Assembly (NCBI RefSeq): GCF_904063065.1
Contig: NZ_CAJFCL010000004.1
Location: forward strand, 1 to 64,000
DNA length: 64,000 nucleotides
DNA from: Pseudomonas paraversuta
GTDB lineage: Bacteria; Pseudomonadota; Gammaproteobacteria; Pseudomonadales; Pseudomonadaceae
Direction of reading: 5' to 3'
In this document: one piece after another, positions 34,438 through 43,032 of the stretch
Layout: the number at the start of each line of letters is the position of its first letter
Numbering within the stretch: the stretch's first letter is position 1
Translations under genes and position numbers: made by a program
The notes under the pieces: model-generated
Told to the model about the DNA's origin: nothing
Databases searched by the model: none
Seen by the model: the letters and a program-made list of their open reading frames with translations, nothing else

Positions 34438-35130
34438 TTATTTGATCGCAGCCACTTGATTGCTGGCTGTCTTGGCTTGGGTTTTCAGGGCTTGCGCCCT
34501 GGCCTGGGCATCACCCACTTGCGCAGGGGTCAATTCGGCACGGTTCGCAAGTTCTGCGGCCTGGTTCCACTGATCCTGATAAATCAGCAAGGTCACCAGG
34601 TTCAGCGCCGCCAGCGAATCCGTCTGCTTGAGCTCCAGAGCAGTCAAAAACTCAAAGCGCGCTTCGTCTAGGCGCAGTTGATTGAGATACACCACCCCCA
34701 GATCGTTACGCACCTTGTCATCGGTCGGTGCCATGCGTGCCGCACGCTCCAGATAAGTGGTCGCCAGCGCGTTATCACCCCGCCCTGCTGCCAGCTGACC
34801 CAGGCCATGCTCACCTTCGGCGGCCAGACAGGAGCCCAGCAACCCGCGATACAAAGGTTCGGCTTCACTGCGACCCAGTTGCCGGTAGATTCTGGCCTTG
34901 CGCAGTTGCACCTGGGCGTAACGTTCCGGCAGACCTTGCAGGTTGGCCAGGCTGGCGTGCAGCTTGCCCTCCTTGGCCATGTCGTCGGCCAGGCTCATCG
35001 ACAGTTCCTGATCATCACTCAACTTGGCGCAACTGCTGCCGGTCAGACTCGACCACGGCGAATTACCCTGCCCCCCTGTCGCACAACCGCCCAACATCAG
35101 CAGCGCACACGCGGCAATGACAGCTTTCAT
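34438..35130 (-). CDS. tadD: TadD lipoprotein with TPR repeats
   Basis: This 230-residue lipoprotein has the lipobox LGGC at residue 16 and then TPR-like helical repeats (FHA-free), with YLERAARMAPTDDKVRNDLG and FLTALELKQTDSLAAL as two clear units. TadD acts as a pilotin-like partner for the Tad secretin and machine. The start is the ATG at 35130, where AGGAG lies 7 bases upstream; an ATG six bases earlier is too close to that site. It is followed by the DUF3613-like gene and preceded by tadC with a 14-base gap. Confidence 0.85.
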   Translation of the reverse strand: MKAVIAACALLMLGGCATGGQGNSPWSSLTGSSCAKLSDDQELSMSLADDMAKEGKLHASLANLQGLPERYAQVQLRKARIYRQLGRSEAEPLYRGLLGSCLAAEGEHGLGQLAAGRGDNALATTYLERAARMAPTDDKVRNDLGVVYLNQLRLDEARFEFLTALELKQTDSLAALNLVTLLIYQDQWNQAAELANRAELTPAQVGDAQARAQALKTQAKTASNQVAAIK

Positions 35131-35144
35131 ACTCATACTCCTGA

Positions 35145-36029
35145 TCAAGAGGTAAAGGCCCTTGCGATAGCCATCAAACTCGGCCCGGCCAATACAATCA
35201 TCAGCGCCGGAAACAGAAACACCATCATGACCACCGACATCTTGGCCGACATTTTCGAGATGTATTCCTCCAGACTCGTCATGCGCCGGTCATCGAGCAG
35301 CTCTTTAAGCGCCTGCAACGATTTCATCGCCCCGCCGCCCTGTTGAATCAATTGCTGCAGGATCACGCAGGTGTCGTTGAATTCGTCCACATCCAGCAAG
35401 GCTGCGGTTTTGTTGAGCTCCTGGCTCAACTCCAGGCCCGAGTCCACCCTGGCCAGCATCACCCGCAACTCTGCAGTAAGCACCGGCAGCAATTGCCGCC
35501 CCTCCAGGCTCAACACCCGCAGCGCCTGCTCGAGTGCCATGCCGGATTCAAACAGGATGCGCAGTAACGGAATGAAGGTTGAAACCTCCACCGCTACTTC
35601 TTGCTGCCGCTTTTTCGCCACGTAGGCCAACATTCGCTTGGGAATCAGATACCCCAGGGCAAGCGCAAACAGCAGTACAAGCATCAGATTTCCCGAACCG
35701 GGAAAGAACAATTCATGCCCCAGAAAGATCAGCCCGGCAAAGGCAACCGGAGTACCGATCTGGAACGCGGCAAACAATGACCGCTGGCTGGCGGTGCGCC
35801 AGCCCACGCGGTTGAGCAGGACCTGGGTTTCGCTGTCCATCGAAACCGAGCGCTGGCCAAATTTGCTGCTGCCCACTGCCCGCATCCACAGGCTGAGTTT
35901 GCCGGGACCGGTCCTGTCACCCTCCAGACGCTGCATCACCCGCTGCTGGCTCAGCCGCTCCTGGATCACATGGTTAATTACCAGCCCCAGAGCGCCGATC
36001 AATAAAATCAAACAAATCAGCAAGGCCAT
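35145..36029 (-). CDS. tadC: TadC inner-membrane platform protein
   Basis: This 294-residue protein of the GSPII-F/TadB-TadC family has membrane helices at the start (LLICLILLIGALGLVI), in the middle and at the C-terminus, and the conserved domain with ESGMALEQALRVL and LIQQGGGAMKSLQAL. With TadB it forms the inner-membrane platform of the Flp pilus. The ATG at 36029 has GGAG 8 bases upstream and starts 1 base after the tadB stop codon, so it is translationally linked to tadB. Confidence 0.88.
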   Translation of the reverse strand: MALLICLILLIGALGLVINHVIQERLSQQRVMQRLEGDRTGPGKLSLWMRAVGSSKFGQRSVSMDSETQVLLNRVGWRTASQRSLFAAFQIGTPVAFAGLIFLGHELFFPGSGNLMLVLLFALALGYLIPKRMLAYVAKKRQQEVAVEVSTFIPLLRILFESGMALEQALRVLSLEGRQLLPVLTAELRVMLARVDSGLELSQELNKTAALLDVDEFNDTCVILQQLIQQGGGAMKSLQALKELLDDRRMTSLEEYISKMSAKMSVVMMVFLFPALMIVLAGPSLMAIARAFTS

Positions 36030-36030
36030 G

Positions 36031-36915
36031 TCATACGCTCCGCACCATGCGCCACAGTCCCAGGCTACCGATAGCCTGCATTGCAAAGGCGGTGAGCAGC
36101 ATGTGCTGACCGCTCGGATCCTGCCACACCTTGGTCAGGTAACTGGGATTGGTGATCATGAAGTAGCCCCCCACCAACAGTGGCAACACCGCCAGAACCA
36201 CTGCCGTGATGCGGGTTTCCCCGGTCAGGGCCTTGAGTTTACGGGCACCTTGTTCACGCTCACGAATCAGCACAATCAGGTTTTCCAGCAACTCGCTGGC
36301 GCTGCCGCCGTAGCGATGGTTGACCTTCAATCCGAGGGCAAACATACGAAATTCATTGCGTTCATACAGCTCGGCAAAATCCTCCACCGCATCGGGCAGA
36401 CTCACCCCCAGGTGCACGTTGCGCGCCACCCGGCTGATGGCGCTTTTAAGCGGATCATTCGACGCCTCAATCGCGTGCAGCACCGCATCGGACAAGGTGC
36501 GGCCCGCCTTCAGGCTGCGCACACAGTGATCAAGTAACTGCGGCAATTGTTCGACCATGCGCCGCACCCGACGGTGGTATCGCCAGCTGACATAGAGTTT
36601 TAAAAGCAACGGCGGCAACAGCAGCAACAGGAGGAAAAAAACCCAGCCGCCCATCAGCCCGGCCAACACTGCGACAGCGCCCCATATCGCCAACCACAAC
36701 CCCAGACGTTCCGAAGGACGGCCCATACCGGCCTGCAAAAAGGCCCGGTCCAGCCATGCCACACTCAGAGGTGTTTCCAGCGGTCGCGGCTGGCCCTCAC
36801 CCAAGCGGTCCAGCACCCTGTTGGTTGCCGGGTCTCGCAATGCGCGGTAGACCAGCGTCAATGACATCACGAACATCAAAAAGCTGATCAGAAAAAGTAT
36901 CAAGGCCGGGATCAT
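36031..36915 (-). CDS. tadB: TadB inner-membrane platform protein
   Basis: This 294-residue GSPII-F-family protein is the partner of TadC. Membrane helices lie near the N-terminus (ALILFLISFLMFVMSL), around residues 80-110 and near the C-terminus. The conserved core contains LKAGRTLSDAVLHAI and NHRYGGSASELLENL. The gene follows tadA after 9 bases and precedes tadC directly. It forms half of the platform on which the ATPase TadA acts. Confidence 0.88.
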   Translation of the reverse strand: MIPALILFLISFLMFVMSLTLVYRALRDPATNRVLDRLGEGQPRPLETPLSVAWLDRAFLQAGMGRPSERLGLWLAIWGAVAVLAGLMGGWVFFLLLLLLPPLLLKLYVSWRYHRRVRRMVEQLPQLLDHCVRSLKAGRTLSDAVLHAIEASNDPLKSAISRVARNVHLGVSLPDAVEDFAELYERNEFRMFALGLKVNHRYGGSASELLENLIVLIREREQGARKLKALTGETRITAVVLAVLPLLVGGYFMITNPSYLTKVWQDPSGQHMLLTAFAMQAIGSLGLWRMVRSV

Positions 36916-36924
36916 GGGCGCGCC

Positions 36925-38199
36925 TCAGCCGTTTGCATTCAAAATGGGGTCACGACGCAACTTGTCACCTGCCGGGTTCAAGGCTTCGCGCATAAAGCCA
37001 AAACCGGTGCGTTTATCCAGCCGGAACAGGGTGTTGGTGACATAAACATCGTCACGTACCCCGACCACTTCCAGTACCTCACTGACGCAGCGCCGGCCAT
37101 CCGGCATGCGGGTCAGTTGAATGATCACGTCCAGCGCGGCACAGATCATCTGACGCAAGGTTTTTTCCGCCACCGTACGCCCTGTGAGACCCACCAGGGT
37201 TTCCAGGCGCAGCAACGCATCTTGTGCGGTGTTGGCGTGCACAGTACTCATGGAACCGTCGTGGCCGGTGTTCATCGCGGTCAGTACGTCGAGCACTTCA
37301 ACACCCCGGATTTCGCCAAGGATGATGCGGTCCGGGCGCATCCGCAGGGCGTTGCGGATCAGGTCGCTGGATTTGACCTCACCGTGGCCTTCAGCATTTG
37401 GCGGCCGGGTTTCAAGACGCACCACATGGGGATGGCCGAGCTGCAGTTCCGCCACGTCTTCGATGGTGACCAGACGTTCGTGGGGGTTGATCAACTGGCT
37501 CAGAATATTGAGCAGCGTGGTTTTACCGGTGCCGGTACCGCCGCTGATCAAGATGTTGCAGCGCTTGCCTACCGCTTCCTGGAAAAACTCGTAGATCGGC
37601 TGATCAATGGTCTGCATCGCCACCAGGTCGCTGCTTTTGAGCATGTCCTTGCGAAATTTCCGGATCGACAGGCAAGGACCGTCCAAAGCAATGGGCGGAA
37701 TGATGGCGTTGACCCGGCTGCCGTCAGGCATGCGCGCATCGACCATCGGCGAGGACTCGTCAAGGCGCCGGCCCAGCGGCGCCAGAATGCGCTGCATCAC
37801 CCGCTCGACGTGATGATCGTCGATAAAGCGCAGATCACTTTGACTGAGCAACCCCTCGCGTTCGACAAACACCCGGTGCGGTCCGTTGACCAGAATCTCG
37901 GTCACCGCCGGGTCGCGCAGCAGCACTTCCAGGGGACCGAAACCGGTCAGTTCGTCGACGATTTCTTCAGCCAGGCGTTCCATCTCGTAACGGGAAATGG
38001 CCAGATGCAGGCGCAACACGTATTCAGCGACCCGCTCGGTGACAAACTGCGACAGGACCTGGCGTGAATCTTCCAGCAGGTTCTTCCCGGTCTCCTCGAT
38101 GGCATCAATGATATAGCGATGCAGTACCAGCTTCAGACCGTCATGGTCCGCACGCCCGTCCTTGTACAGGCCCGAGCCGAACAACTGTTCCCCGGTCAT
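36925..38199 (-). CDS. tadA: TadA secretion ATPase
   Basis: This 424-residue VirB11/GspE-family hexameric ATPase powers Flp pilus extension and possibly retraction. Walker A is [19 protein letters not shown] near residue 215, followed by [13 protein letters not shown] (Asp box), [14 protein letters not shown] (Walker B with His/Arg box) and [13 protein letters not shown] (His box). I chose the ATG at 38199, which overlaps the tadZ stop (ATGA); a TTG nine codons earlier is possible. The long N-terminal region before Walker A is typical of TadA. Confidence 0.92.
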   Translation of the reverse strand: MTGEQLFGSGLYKDGRADHDGLKLVLHRYIIDAIEETGKNLLEDSRQVLSQFVTERVAEYVLRLHLAISRYEMERLAEEIVDELTGFGPLEVLLRDPAVTEILVNGPHRVFVEREGLLSQSDLRFIDDHHVERVMQRILAPLGRRLDESSPMVDARMPDGSRVNAIIPPIALDGPCLSIRKFRKDMLKSSDLVAMQTIDQPIYEFFQEAVGKRCNILISGGTGTGKTTLLNILSQLINPHERLVTIEDVAELQLGHPHVVRLETRPPNAEGHGEVKSSDLIRNALRMRPDRIILGEIRGVEVLDVLTAMNTGHDGSMSTVHANTAQDALLRLETLVGLTGRTVAEKTLRQMICAALDVIIQLTRMPDGRRCVSEVLEVVGVRDDVYVTNTLFRLDKRTGFGFMREALNPAGDKLRRDPILNANG

Positions 38200-39395
38200 T
38201 TCGGCCCCCACAGGCGGTTGAGCCAACTAGCGGATTTGGCCGGTGACTTCCCCGGCAGTTGCGAACGCCTGGCCAGCCGCTCACCGAGTTTTTGCAGACC
38301 CTGGCTCAGGGCTTCCCGCGGGCCCAGCTCAAACAGAGTGATGCCCTGGTTTTTCGCATTGATCCGTAATTCGGGACTCGCCGGTAATGTAGCCAGTACT
38401 GGCAAGCCAAAGCTTTTGGCCAGTGCATCGGCATCGGGAGCCACGCCACGCATATAGCGGTCGACCAGTAACCCCGCGTGTTCGAGCTTCATGCCCTTGG
38501 TGCGCCAGACACCCAGTACCTCCAGGTTACGCCGGCAATCGAGTACGTTTTGATCGGTGTAAAACAGCAACTTGTCGCAATGGCTGACAAAGGTGCGCAG
38601 TGCTTCGCTATCAGGCTGGCCCGTCAGATTGACCACGATATGCTGGAAGTGCTGCCGCAAGGCACTGAGCAACATATACAACTCGGCGGCGCTGGTCTGC
38701 TCCAGAGGCTCGTCGTTGTCGCTGTGTACCAGGATTCGCAAGCCTTCCGGCGTTTTGGTAAATGCACTGTCGATCAAGGTGCTGTCCAGGCGGCGTAGAT
38801 GACGCAGGGCATCCCCAAAGAAAAACGAGCTCTCAAGGCTCAACTGCGTCAGGCCATCGCCACGGGGCACCCCCAGATCGAGGAACAGGGTTTTTTGATC
38901 ATGCTTTTGCACCACCAGCCCCAGGTGGCAGGCGAGCAATGCACCGTCGGCATTGCATTGGGCACTGAACAGTACGGTCAGCCCCCCAAGCTCCGTGTTC
39001 GGAGTGACTGGCGGCAAGCGCTTGCTCAAGCGCCGTACCAGCCCGGCCACTTCACTGGAGCGCGAACCGTAGGCAACAAAGTCCCGCGCCCCGGCACGCA
39101 TGGCATTGAGCACCAGCTGGTTATCCATGCCATCGCCCAGGGCAACCACGGCCAGCATCGGCTTGGCTTCCAGCAGGCCCTCGATCAAGGCGCACTGAGA
39201 CACGACTTTCTCGCGGTCCAGTCCTACAAAAACCAGGCCGGCGAAAGTGACATCAATCAATGCCAGCAACTCATCGAGACTGCTGGTGCCTGCGCCCACG
39301 ACCTGGCCAAGTGGCGCCAGGGCGCCCTGCAGCCATTCAAGATCGGTATTGCTGCGCGTCAGCGCGAGAAAGGTCTGGCTCAGGCTTTGGCTCAT
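38196..39395 (-). CDS. tadZ: TadZ/CpaE pilus-localisation protein
   Basis: This 399-residue protein has an atypical receiver-like N-terminal half and a C-terminal MinD/ParA-like ATPase fold (KTLFLDLGVPRGD for the second strand, HIVVNLTGQPDSEAL and LLFYTDQN later). Where MinD relatives have the KGGxGKT loop this protein reads FSAQCNADGALLAC, so ATP binding may be altered. TadZ proteins place the Tad machine at the cell pole. Its start overlaps the rcpA stop by 4 bases (ATGA) and its own stop overlaps tadA. Confidence 0.87.
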   Translation of the reverse strand: MSQSLSQTFLALTRSNTDLEWLQGALAPLGQVVGAGTSSLDELLALIDVTFAGLVFVGLDREKVVSQCALIEGLLEAKPMLAVVALGDGMDNQLVLNAMRAGARDFVAYGSRSSEVAGLVRRLSKRLPPVTPNTELGGLTVLFSAQCNADGALLACHLGLVVQKHDQKTLFLDLGVPRGDGLTQLSLESSFFFGDALRHLRRLDSTLIDSAFTKTPEGLRILVHSDNDEPLEQTSAAELYMLLSALRQHFQHIVVNLTGQPDSEALRTFVSHCDKLLFYTDQNVLDCRRNLEVLGVWRTKGMKLEHAGLLVDRYMRGVAPDADALAKSFGLPVLATLPASPELRINAKNQGITLFELGPREALSQGLQKLGERLARRSQLPGKSPAKSASWLNRLWGPK

Positions 39396-40618
39396 TGTGA
39401 CAACCCGCTACGGGTATTGAATTTACCGTTCTCAAGGAAATACAGGCGGTACCAGTTAGGGTCGTAGTTACGCAGTTTTTCGCCGGGCATGGCTGGCAAT
39501 TGCGCATTCACGGCAAGCGGCTGGACCAGATGCGGGGTCACAATCATCAACAGTTCCTTTTCTTCACTGCTGGTGTTGGAGTCGCGGAAAAATGCACCCA
39601 GGATGGGGATATCCCCCAGCCCCGGGAATTTGTTCACCTGGGCACTGTTACGCGAACTGATCAGGCCGCTGATCACAAAGCTCTCGCCATCGGCCAGGGA
39701 AATACTGGTGTCGGTACGGCGAACGTTAAGACCCGGTACTAATGTGCCGGCGATATTCACCGCATTGGTGTAGTCCAGCTCACTCACTTCGGGTGCGACT
39801 TTGAGCATGATGCGGTCACGTCCGACCACGGTCGGGGTCAGCGTCAGGCGGATACCGAATTCCTTGTACTCAATCGACACGTTGTCGCTGCCGCTGCTCG
39901 GGACCGGGATAGGCACTTCGCCACCCGCGAGGAAGGTTGCACTCTGGCCGCTTAACGCCACCAGGCTCGGACGCGCCAGGGTGTAGGCAAAACCGCTGCC
40001 CTCCAGCGCGTTAATCATCGCCTTGACCCGGCCACCGCCGAAGCCGATGTTGAAATACTTGCCGTTAGCCACCGGGCCGCCGGTAATGATGTTTTCCGCA
40101 CTGGAGATAAACGAACCGGGCGAGCCAAACAAAAAGTCTTTACCCATGCCAAAGATCTGGGTGCTGGCTTCCTGCATTTTGGTGCGATTGACTTCGACAA
40201 AGCGAATATCGGTCTGTACCTGGCTGGGCAGGGTCGGATCTGCCGAAGGCGGCAACGAAGCGCTGGTATAGCCGGTGGCGGCTTTGCCCTTGACGAACAC
40301 CATGCTCTGACGCGGCGCCTTGGAGCAGGCGGTCCAGACCATCAGGCTGGTGGTTCCCGGCGCAACACCGGTGAGCAAAAAGGCGTTGCTGCCATTGGCG
40401 AGCACATCAGCCACGGCCGGGTCACCTACCGCAATACGGGTAATACTGACCGGCGAGTCCAGCGCTTGCTGGGCCCCCTGGGCCACTTCCAGTACCGAGG
40501 GTAACTGGCCGAGTGCAGCGCAATTATTTGAAGCAGCCAGTGCCATTTCAAATGGCAGGCTGCTTAAGATCAGCGTCCAGAAAGCTCGTTTGTACAGCGG
40601 AACGCAACGGTATCTCAT
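39392..40618 (-). CDS. rcpA: RcpA secretin of the Tad locus
   Basis: This 408-residue outer-membrane secretin has a signal peptide (FWTLILSSLPFEMALA), then an N-terminal BON-type/pilus region with VAVGDP-like sequence (IAVGDPAVADVLANG) and the secretin domain from about residue 170. That domain contains VPIPVPSSGSD, EFGIRLTLTPTV and VPGLNVRRTDTSISLADGE, and ends in LGDIPILGAFFRD and LMIVTPHLVQPL. It forms the pore for Flp. The ATG is 27 bases after the rcpC stop. Confidence 0.9.
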   Translation of the reverse strand: MRYRCVPLYKRAFWTLILSSLPFEMALAASNNCAALGQLPSVLEVAQGAQQALDSPVSITRIAVGDPAVADVLANGSNAFLLTGVAPGTTSLMVWTACSKAPRQSMVFVKGKAATGYTSASLPPSADPTLPSQVQTDIRFVEVNRTKMQEASTQIFGMGKDFLFGSPGSFISSAENIITGGPVANGKYFNIGFGGGRVKAMINALEGSGFAYTLARPSLVALSGQSATFLAGGEVPIPVPSSGSDNVSIEYKEFGIRLTLTPTVVGRDRIMLKVAPEVSELDYTNAVNIAGTLVPGLNVRRTDTSISLADGESFVISGLISSRNSAQVNKFPGLGDIPILGAFFRDSNTSSEEKELLMIVTPHLVQPLAVNAQLPAMPGEKLRNYDPNWYRLYFLENGKFNTRSGLSQ

Positions 40619-40645
40619 GCTGGGCTTCCCTTGCAGATCATATTT

Positions 40646-41581
40646 TTATTGAGCGGGCCGTTGGGTGTTCTGACTGCCGCGAATGATTTCAATACCGCGC
40701 TCGCGCTGGGCCACGGGGTTACCTGCAACAGGTGCTCGCACCGGGCTGGCCATGGCTAACTGGTTAAACCGGTACAGGCTGCGCTTGGCGTTCTCAATAT
40801 TGCTGGGCGACTCCTGCTGCCCTGCCCAGTACTTGCTCAAGCGCTTTTCCTCGGCGCTGCGTACGGCCAGACGCAAGGTACCTGCCTGAGTGGCAAGCAT
40901 CAGTTGATTGATCAAGGGTTCTGGAACCGCCAGCACCGCGGTGCGCGCAGTGGCACGGCGTTGCGCTTGCTTGAGGGCTTCTTCGGCATTCAGCGGTGGA
41001 CTGGCCAGTTGGCCATCGTTGGTCAGGCCCAACTCATCGCCCACGCTCAACACCCGTACGGCTGGCAGGACGATTTGCGCGGACTGTTGCGGATTGGCGG
41101 TGTCCTCACGCAAAAAAAGCAGGATATCGACGTAATCACCCGGGGTTAACTGCCCTCCCGCGCCGGTCACTTCATCAATGGCCACGGCCAGTGCACGCTC
41201 ATCAGGGCGAATCATGCGAGCCAGGGGCCCGCCCACTTCAAAACTCTGCTTGCTCAACCAGGTGCCCGCAGCAAGCGCTCGCCACGGGGTAAGGCCCACA
41301 GCCTGATCGATAGACGTCAGGCTGCCAACGGGCGCAGTCTGAAGTTTTTCCAGGGTCAGATCTTCGGCCGTCAAGGCCACATGAGGGGGAACATCACGGG
41401 CTAACACCACCACTGGCTGGCGGGTTGTATCCTCAACTGCGGCAACCTTCTGCTCGACCAGCTGGGTCACCGGCACTTCGGCAACCGGCTGCTGACGAGT
41501 CAATACCAGCCCCCAATAACCGGCCGCGATGGCACCGATAAACAAAATGGCCGCCAATACCAGACTGCGTCGATTGTTCAT
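40646..41581 (-). CDS. rcpC: RcpC/CpaB pilus assembly protein
   Basis: This 311-residue protein has an N-terminal membrane anchor (LVLAAILFIGAIAAGYWGLVL) followed by an SAF domain (VVLARDVPPHVALTAEDL) and a beta-rich domain with GDYVDILLFLR. RcpC/CpaB proteins help assemble the secretin. The ATG at 41581 has AAGGGAG 7 bases upstream. It is the first gene of the minus-strand rcpC-rcpA-tadZ-tadA-tadB-tadC-tadD operon and is divergent from flp, so both share the 334-base promoter region. Confidence 0.88.
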   Translation of the reverse strand: MNNRRSLVLAAILFIGAIAAGYWGLVLTRQQPVAEVPVTQLVEQKVAAVEDTTRQPVVVLARDVPPHVALTAEDLTLEKLQTAPVGSLTSIDQAVGLTPWRALAAGTWLSKQSFEVGGPLARMIRPDERALAVAIDEVTGAGGQLTPGDYVDILLFLREDTANPQQSAQIVLPAVRVLSVGDELGLTNDGQLASPPLNAEEALKQAQRRATARTAVLAVPEPLINQLMLATQAGTLRLAVRSAEEKRLSKYWAGQQESPSNIENAKRSLYRFNQLAMASPVRAPVAGNPVAQRERGIEIIRGSQNTQRPAQ

Positions 41582-41915
41582 TAATAAACTCCCTTTACAA
41601 CTGCACACCGCAGGTCAAAAATAAATCATTCGCAATCAGGCAGCCGAACCCAATAACGCTGTTTGAACCATTTCGCTATTTGAACGTAGCGCAGGCAAAG
41701 CAAAATGCCATTACCGGCTTTAAAAATCTCTATTTAATTGCGAATAGTTTGATTTACCACACATTTTCAGCGTTCTCATTTGGATTAATACTTTATGATT
41801 AGTGCTTTTTTACAGTTGCTTGAAAGTTATTTATTGCCAATGCTGTACTGGCAGATGGAAATCACGCAACTTTGAAGTTAAGCGGTGCCCGACCGGTGCA
41901 CTAAGGAGATATCAG
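41582..41915. other. Divergent promoter region between rcpC and flp
   Basis: This 334-base gene-free stretch is markedly A/T rich (about 41700-41870), separating the pilus operon from flp. PprB is expected to act here by analogy with P. aeruginosa, but I could not identify its site. The flp start has a clear AAGGAG site; the leader upstream of it is long. No repeat or RNA gene was seen. Confidence 0.6.
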
Positions 41916-42140
41916 ATGTTTTTAAATACTGTTCTGAAAGTGTACGTGCCGACCCAACTTTTCGTGGCGCGCCAGGTCAAATTATTTGCCCAACGCACCG
42001 AGGGCGCTTCAGGTATTGAATACGCACTTATCGCGGGCATGGTCGCCGTGGCAATCATCACCTTCGTCACGCCTATCAAAACGGCAGTGACATCGATCTT
42101 CCAGGCTATCTCTACTGAACTGACTTCTGTCGCCGGCTAA
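41916..42140 (+). CDS. flp: Flp type IVb major pilin
   Basis: This 74-residue prepilin has a 30-residue leader ending in Gly30 and a mature part starting ASGIEYALIAGMVAVAIIT, with Glu at mature position 5. This is the G/XXXXEY cleavage pattern read by the FppA peptidase. The mature 44-residue pilin is mostly one hydrophobic helix, as in all Flp pilins. AAGGAG lies 7 bases before the ATG. A receiver-domain gene follows 5 bases after the stop. Confidence 0.93.
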   Translation: MFLNTVLKVYVPTQLFVARQVKLFAQRTEGASGIEYALIAGMVAVAIITFVTPIKTAVTSIFQAISTELTSVAG

Positions 42141-42145
42141 AGAGT

Positions 42146-42535
42146 GTGAGTCTTTCTTCTTCCCGCCAACAGCTTCTCCTAGTGGATGACGAAGAAGATG
42201 CACTGCTGGAGTTGACCGAACTGCTAGAGGGCGAGGGCTTTTGTTGCTATACCGCAACATCAGTCAAACTCGCCCTTTTGCAGTTGACCCGACATCCGGA
42301 CATTGCGCTGGTCATCACCGACCTGCGCATGCCGGAAGAGAGCGGTATTGAACTGATCAAACGTCTGCGTGAACACACTTCGCGCCAGCACTTACCGGTG
42401 ATTGTCATTTCCGGACATGCAGACATGGACGACGTAAGCGACCTGTTACGTTTGCAGGTACTGGATCTGTTCCGTAAACCCATCTACCACGTGCGCCTGC
42501 TCGACACCCTCGACAACCTCTTCCCGAAGCTCTAG
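42146..42535 (+). CDS. Single-domain response regulator linked to flp
   Basis: This 129-residue CheY-like receiver domain has Asp14/Asp15 and Glu16 in LLLVDDEED, phospho-Asp59 in VITDLRMPEESG and a Lys in FRKPI. There is no output domain. The start GTG lies 5 bases after the flp stop, so the gene is co-transcribed and probably co-translated. It could tune the PprA-PprB relay or act on a partner of the pilus machine. I do not remember such a gene beside flp in P. aeruginosa. Confidence 0.83.
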   Translation: MSLSSSRQQLLLVDDEEDALLELTELLEGEGFCCYTATSVKLALLQLTRHPDIALVITDLRMPEESGIELIKRLREHTSRQHLPVIVISGHADMDDVSDLLRLQVLDLFRKPIYHVRLLDTLDNLFPKL

Positions 42536-42631
42536 CCGGCTGCGGCCTGCTGTGGCTCCTTGCCCAAAAATCTGTGGTTGTCTGATTGGCCACGGTTTGT
42601 GTATGTCACTCATACCCTTTGCAGCACAGAC

Positions 42632-42659
42632 AATGCAGCTCACTCTAGTGAGCTGCATT
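42632..42659. repeat. 12-bp inverted repeat near the flp operon end
   Basis: AATGCAGCTCAC-tcta-GTGAGCTGCATT is perfect over 12 bp with a 4-base loop. It starts 96 bases after the REC gene. It has no T-tract on the plus strand and only a weak one on the minus strand, so it is not clearly a terminator; it could be a protein site or a processed RNA end. Confidence 0.6.
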
Positions 42660-42862
42660 GCCCACTGGTCAGCGGGCATTTAATGTCCATGCACCTGGAA
42701 CGCCTGGATTCGAAAGCGCTCTGCTCTGATGTCAGAGATACATTTCATTGATCCAGACATCACAACCCCACAGGATTTCATAAACAGTCTGTCACTTGGT
42801 ATTAACGCCTTATATAACAAACTCCACAAAACCAAACACAGGCATGAAAACAAACAAGATAT

Positions 42863-42892
42863 ATAAAATAAAAAGCCCCGCGAACAGGGTTT
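42863..42892 (-). terminator. Intrinsic terminator of pbpC
   Basis: On the minus strand the stem AACCC/GGGCT (arms 42887-42891 and 42874-42878, one G-T pair) is followed by a long T-rich run (tttttattttat). It lies about 140 bases beyond the pbpC stop codon. Confidence 0.65.
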
Positions 42893-43032
42893 CTCACTAA
42901 AGTTATTACACTATTTAATATACTTTAGCTTCTTCCAGGCATTCTCCCGAATCTTGTAACCTCGGGCGTTTTGCATAAACAGCCCCGCCGCCCCTCGTAT
43001 TTCCCCCATAGCCGCAGCCCTTGTTGCTCGCA

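Larger units (their letters stand above)
42536..43032. other. Gene-free stretch between the flp operon and pbpC
   Basis: These 497 bases have no credible gene. They contain a 12-bp perfect inverted repeat (42632-42659) and, on the minus strand, the likely terminator of pbpC (about 42863-42892). An A/T-rich stretch lies near 42830-42870. No promoter of the flp operon's downstream type was seen. Confidence 0.65.

Noticed and set aside
27363..42535. Genomic island or plasmid-borne Tad locus
   Set aside because: No integrase, tRNA attachment site or mobility gene flanks it, and the locus as a whole matches the resident PprAB-Tad type of Pseudomonas.
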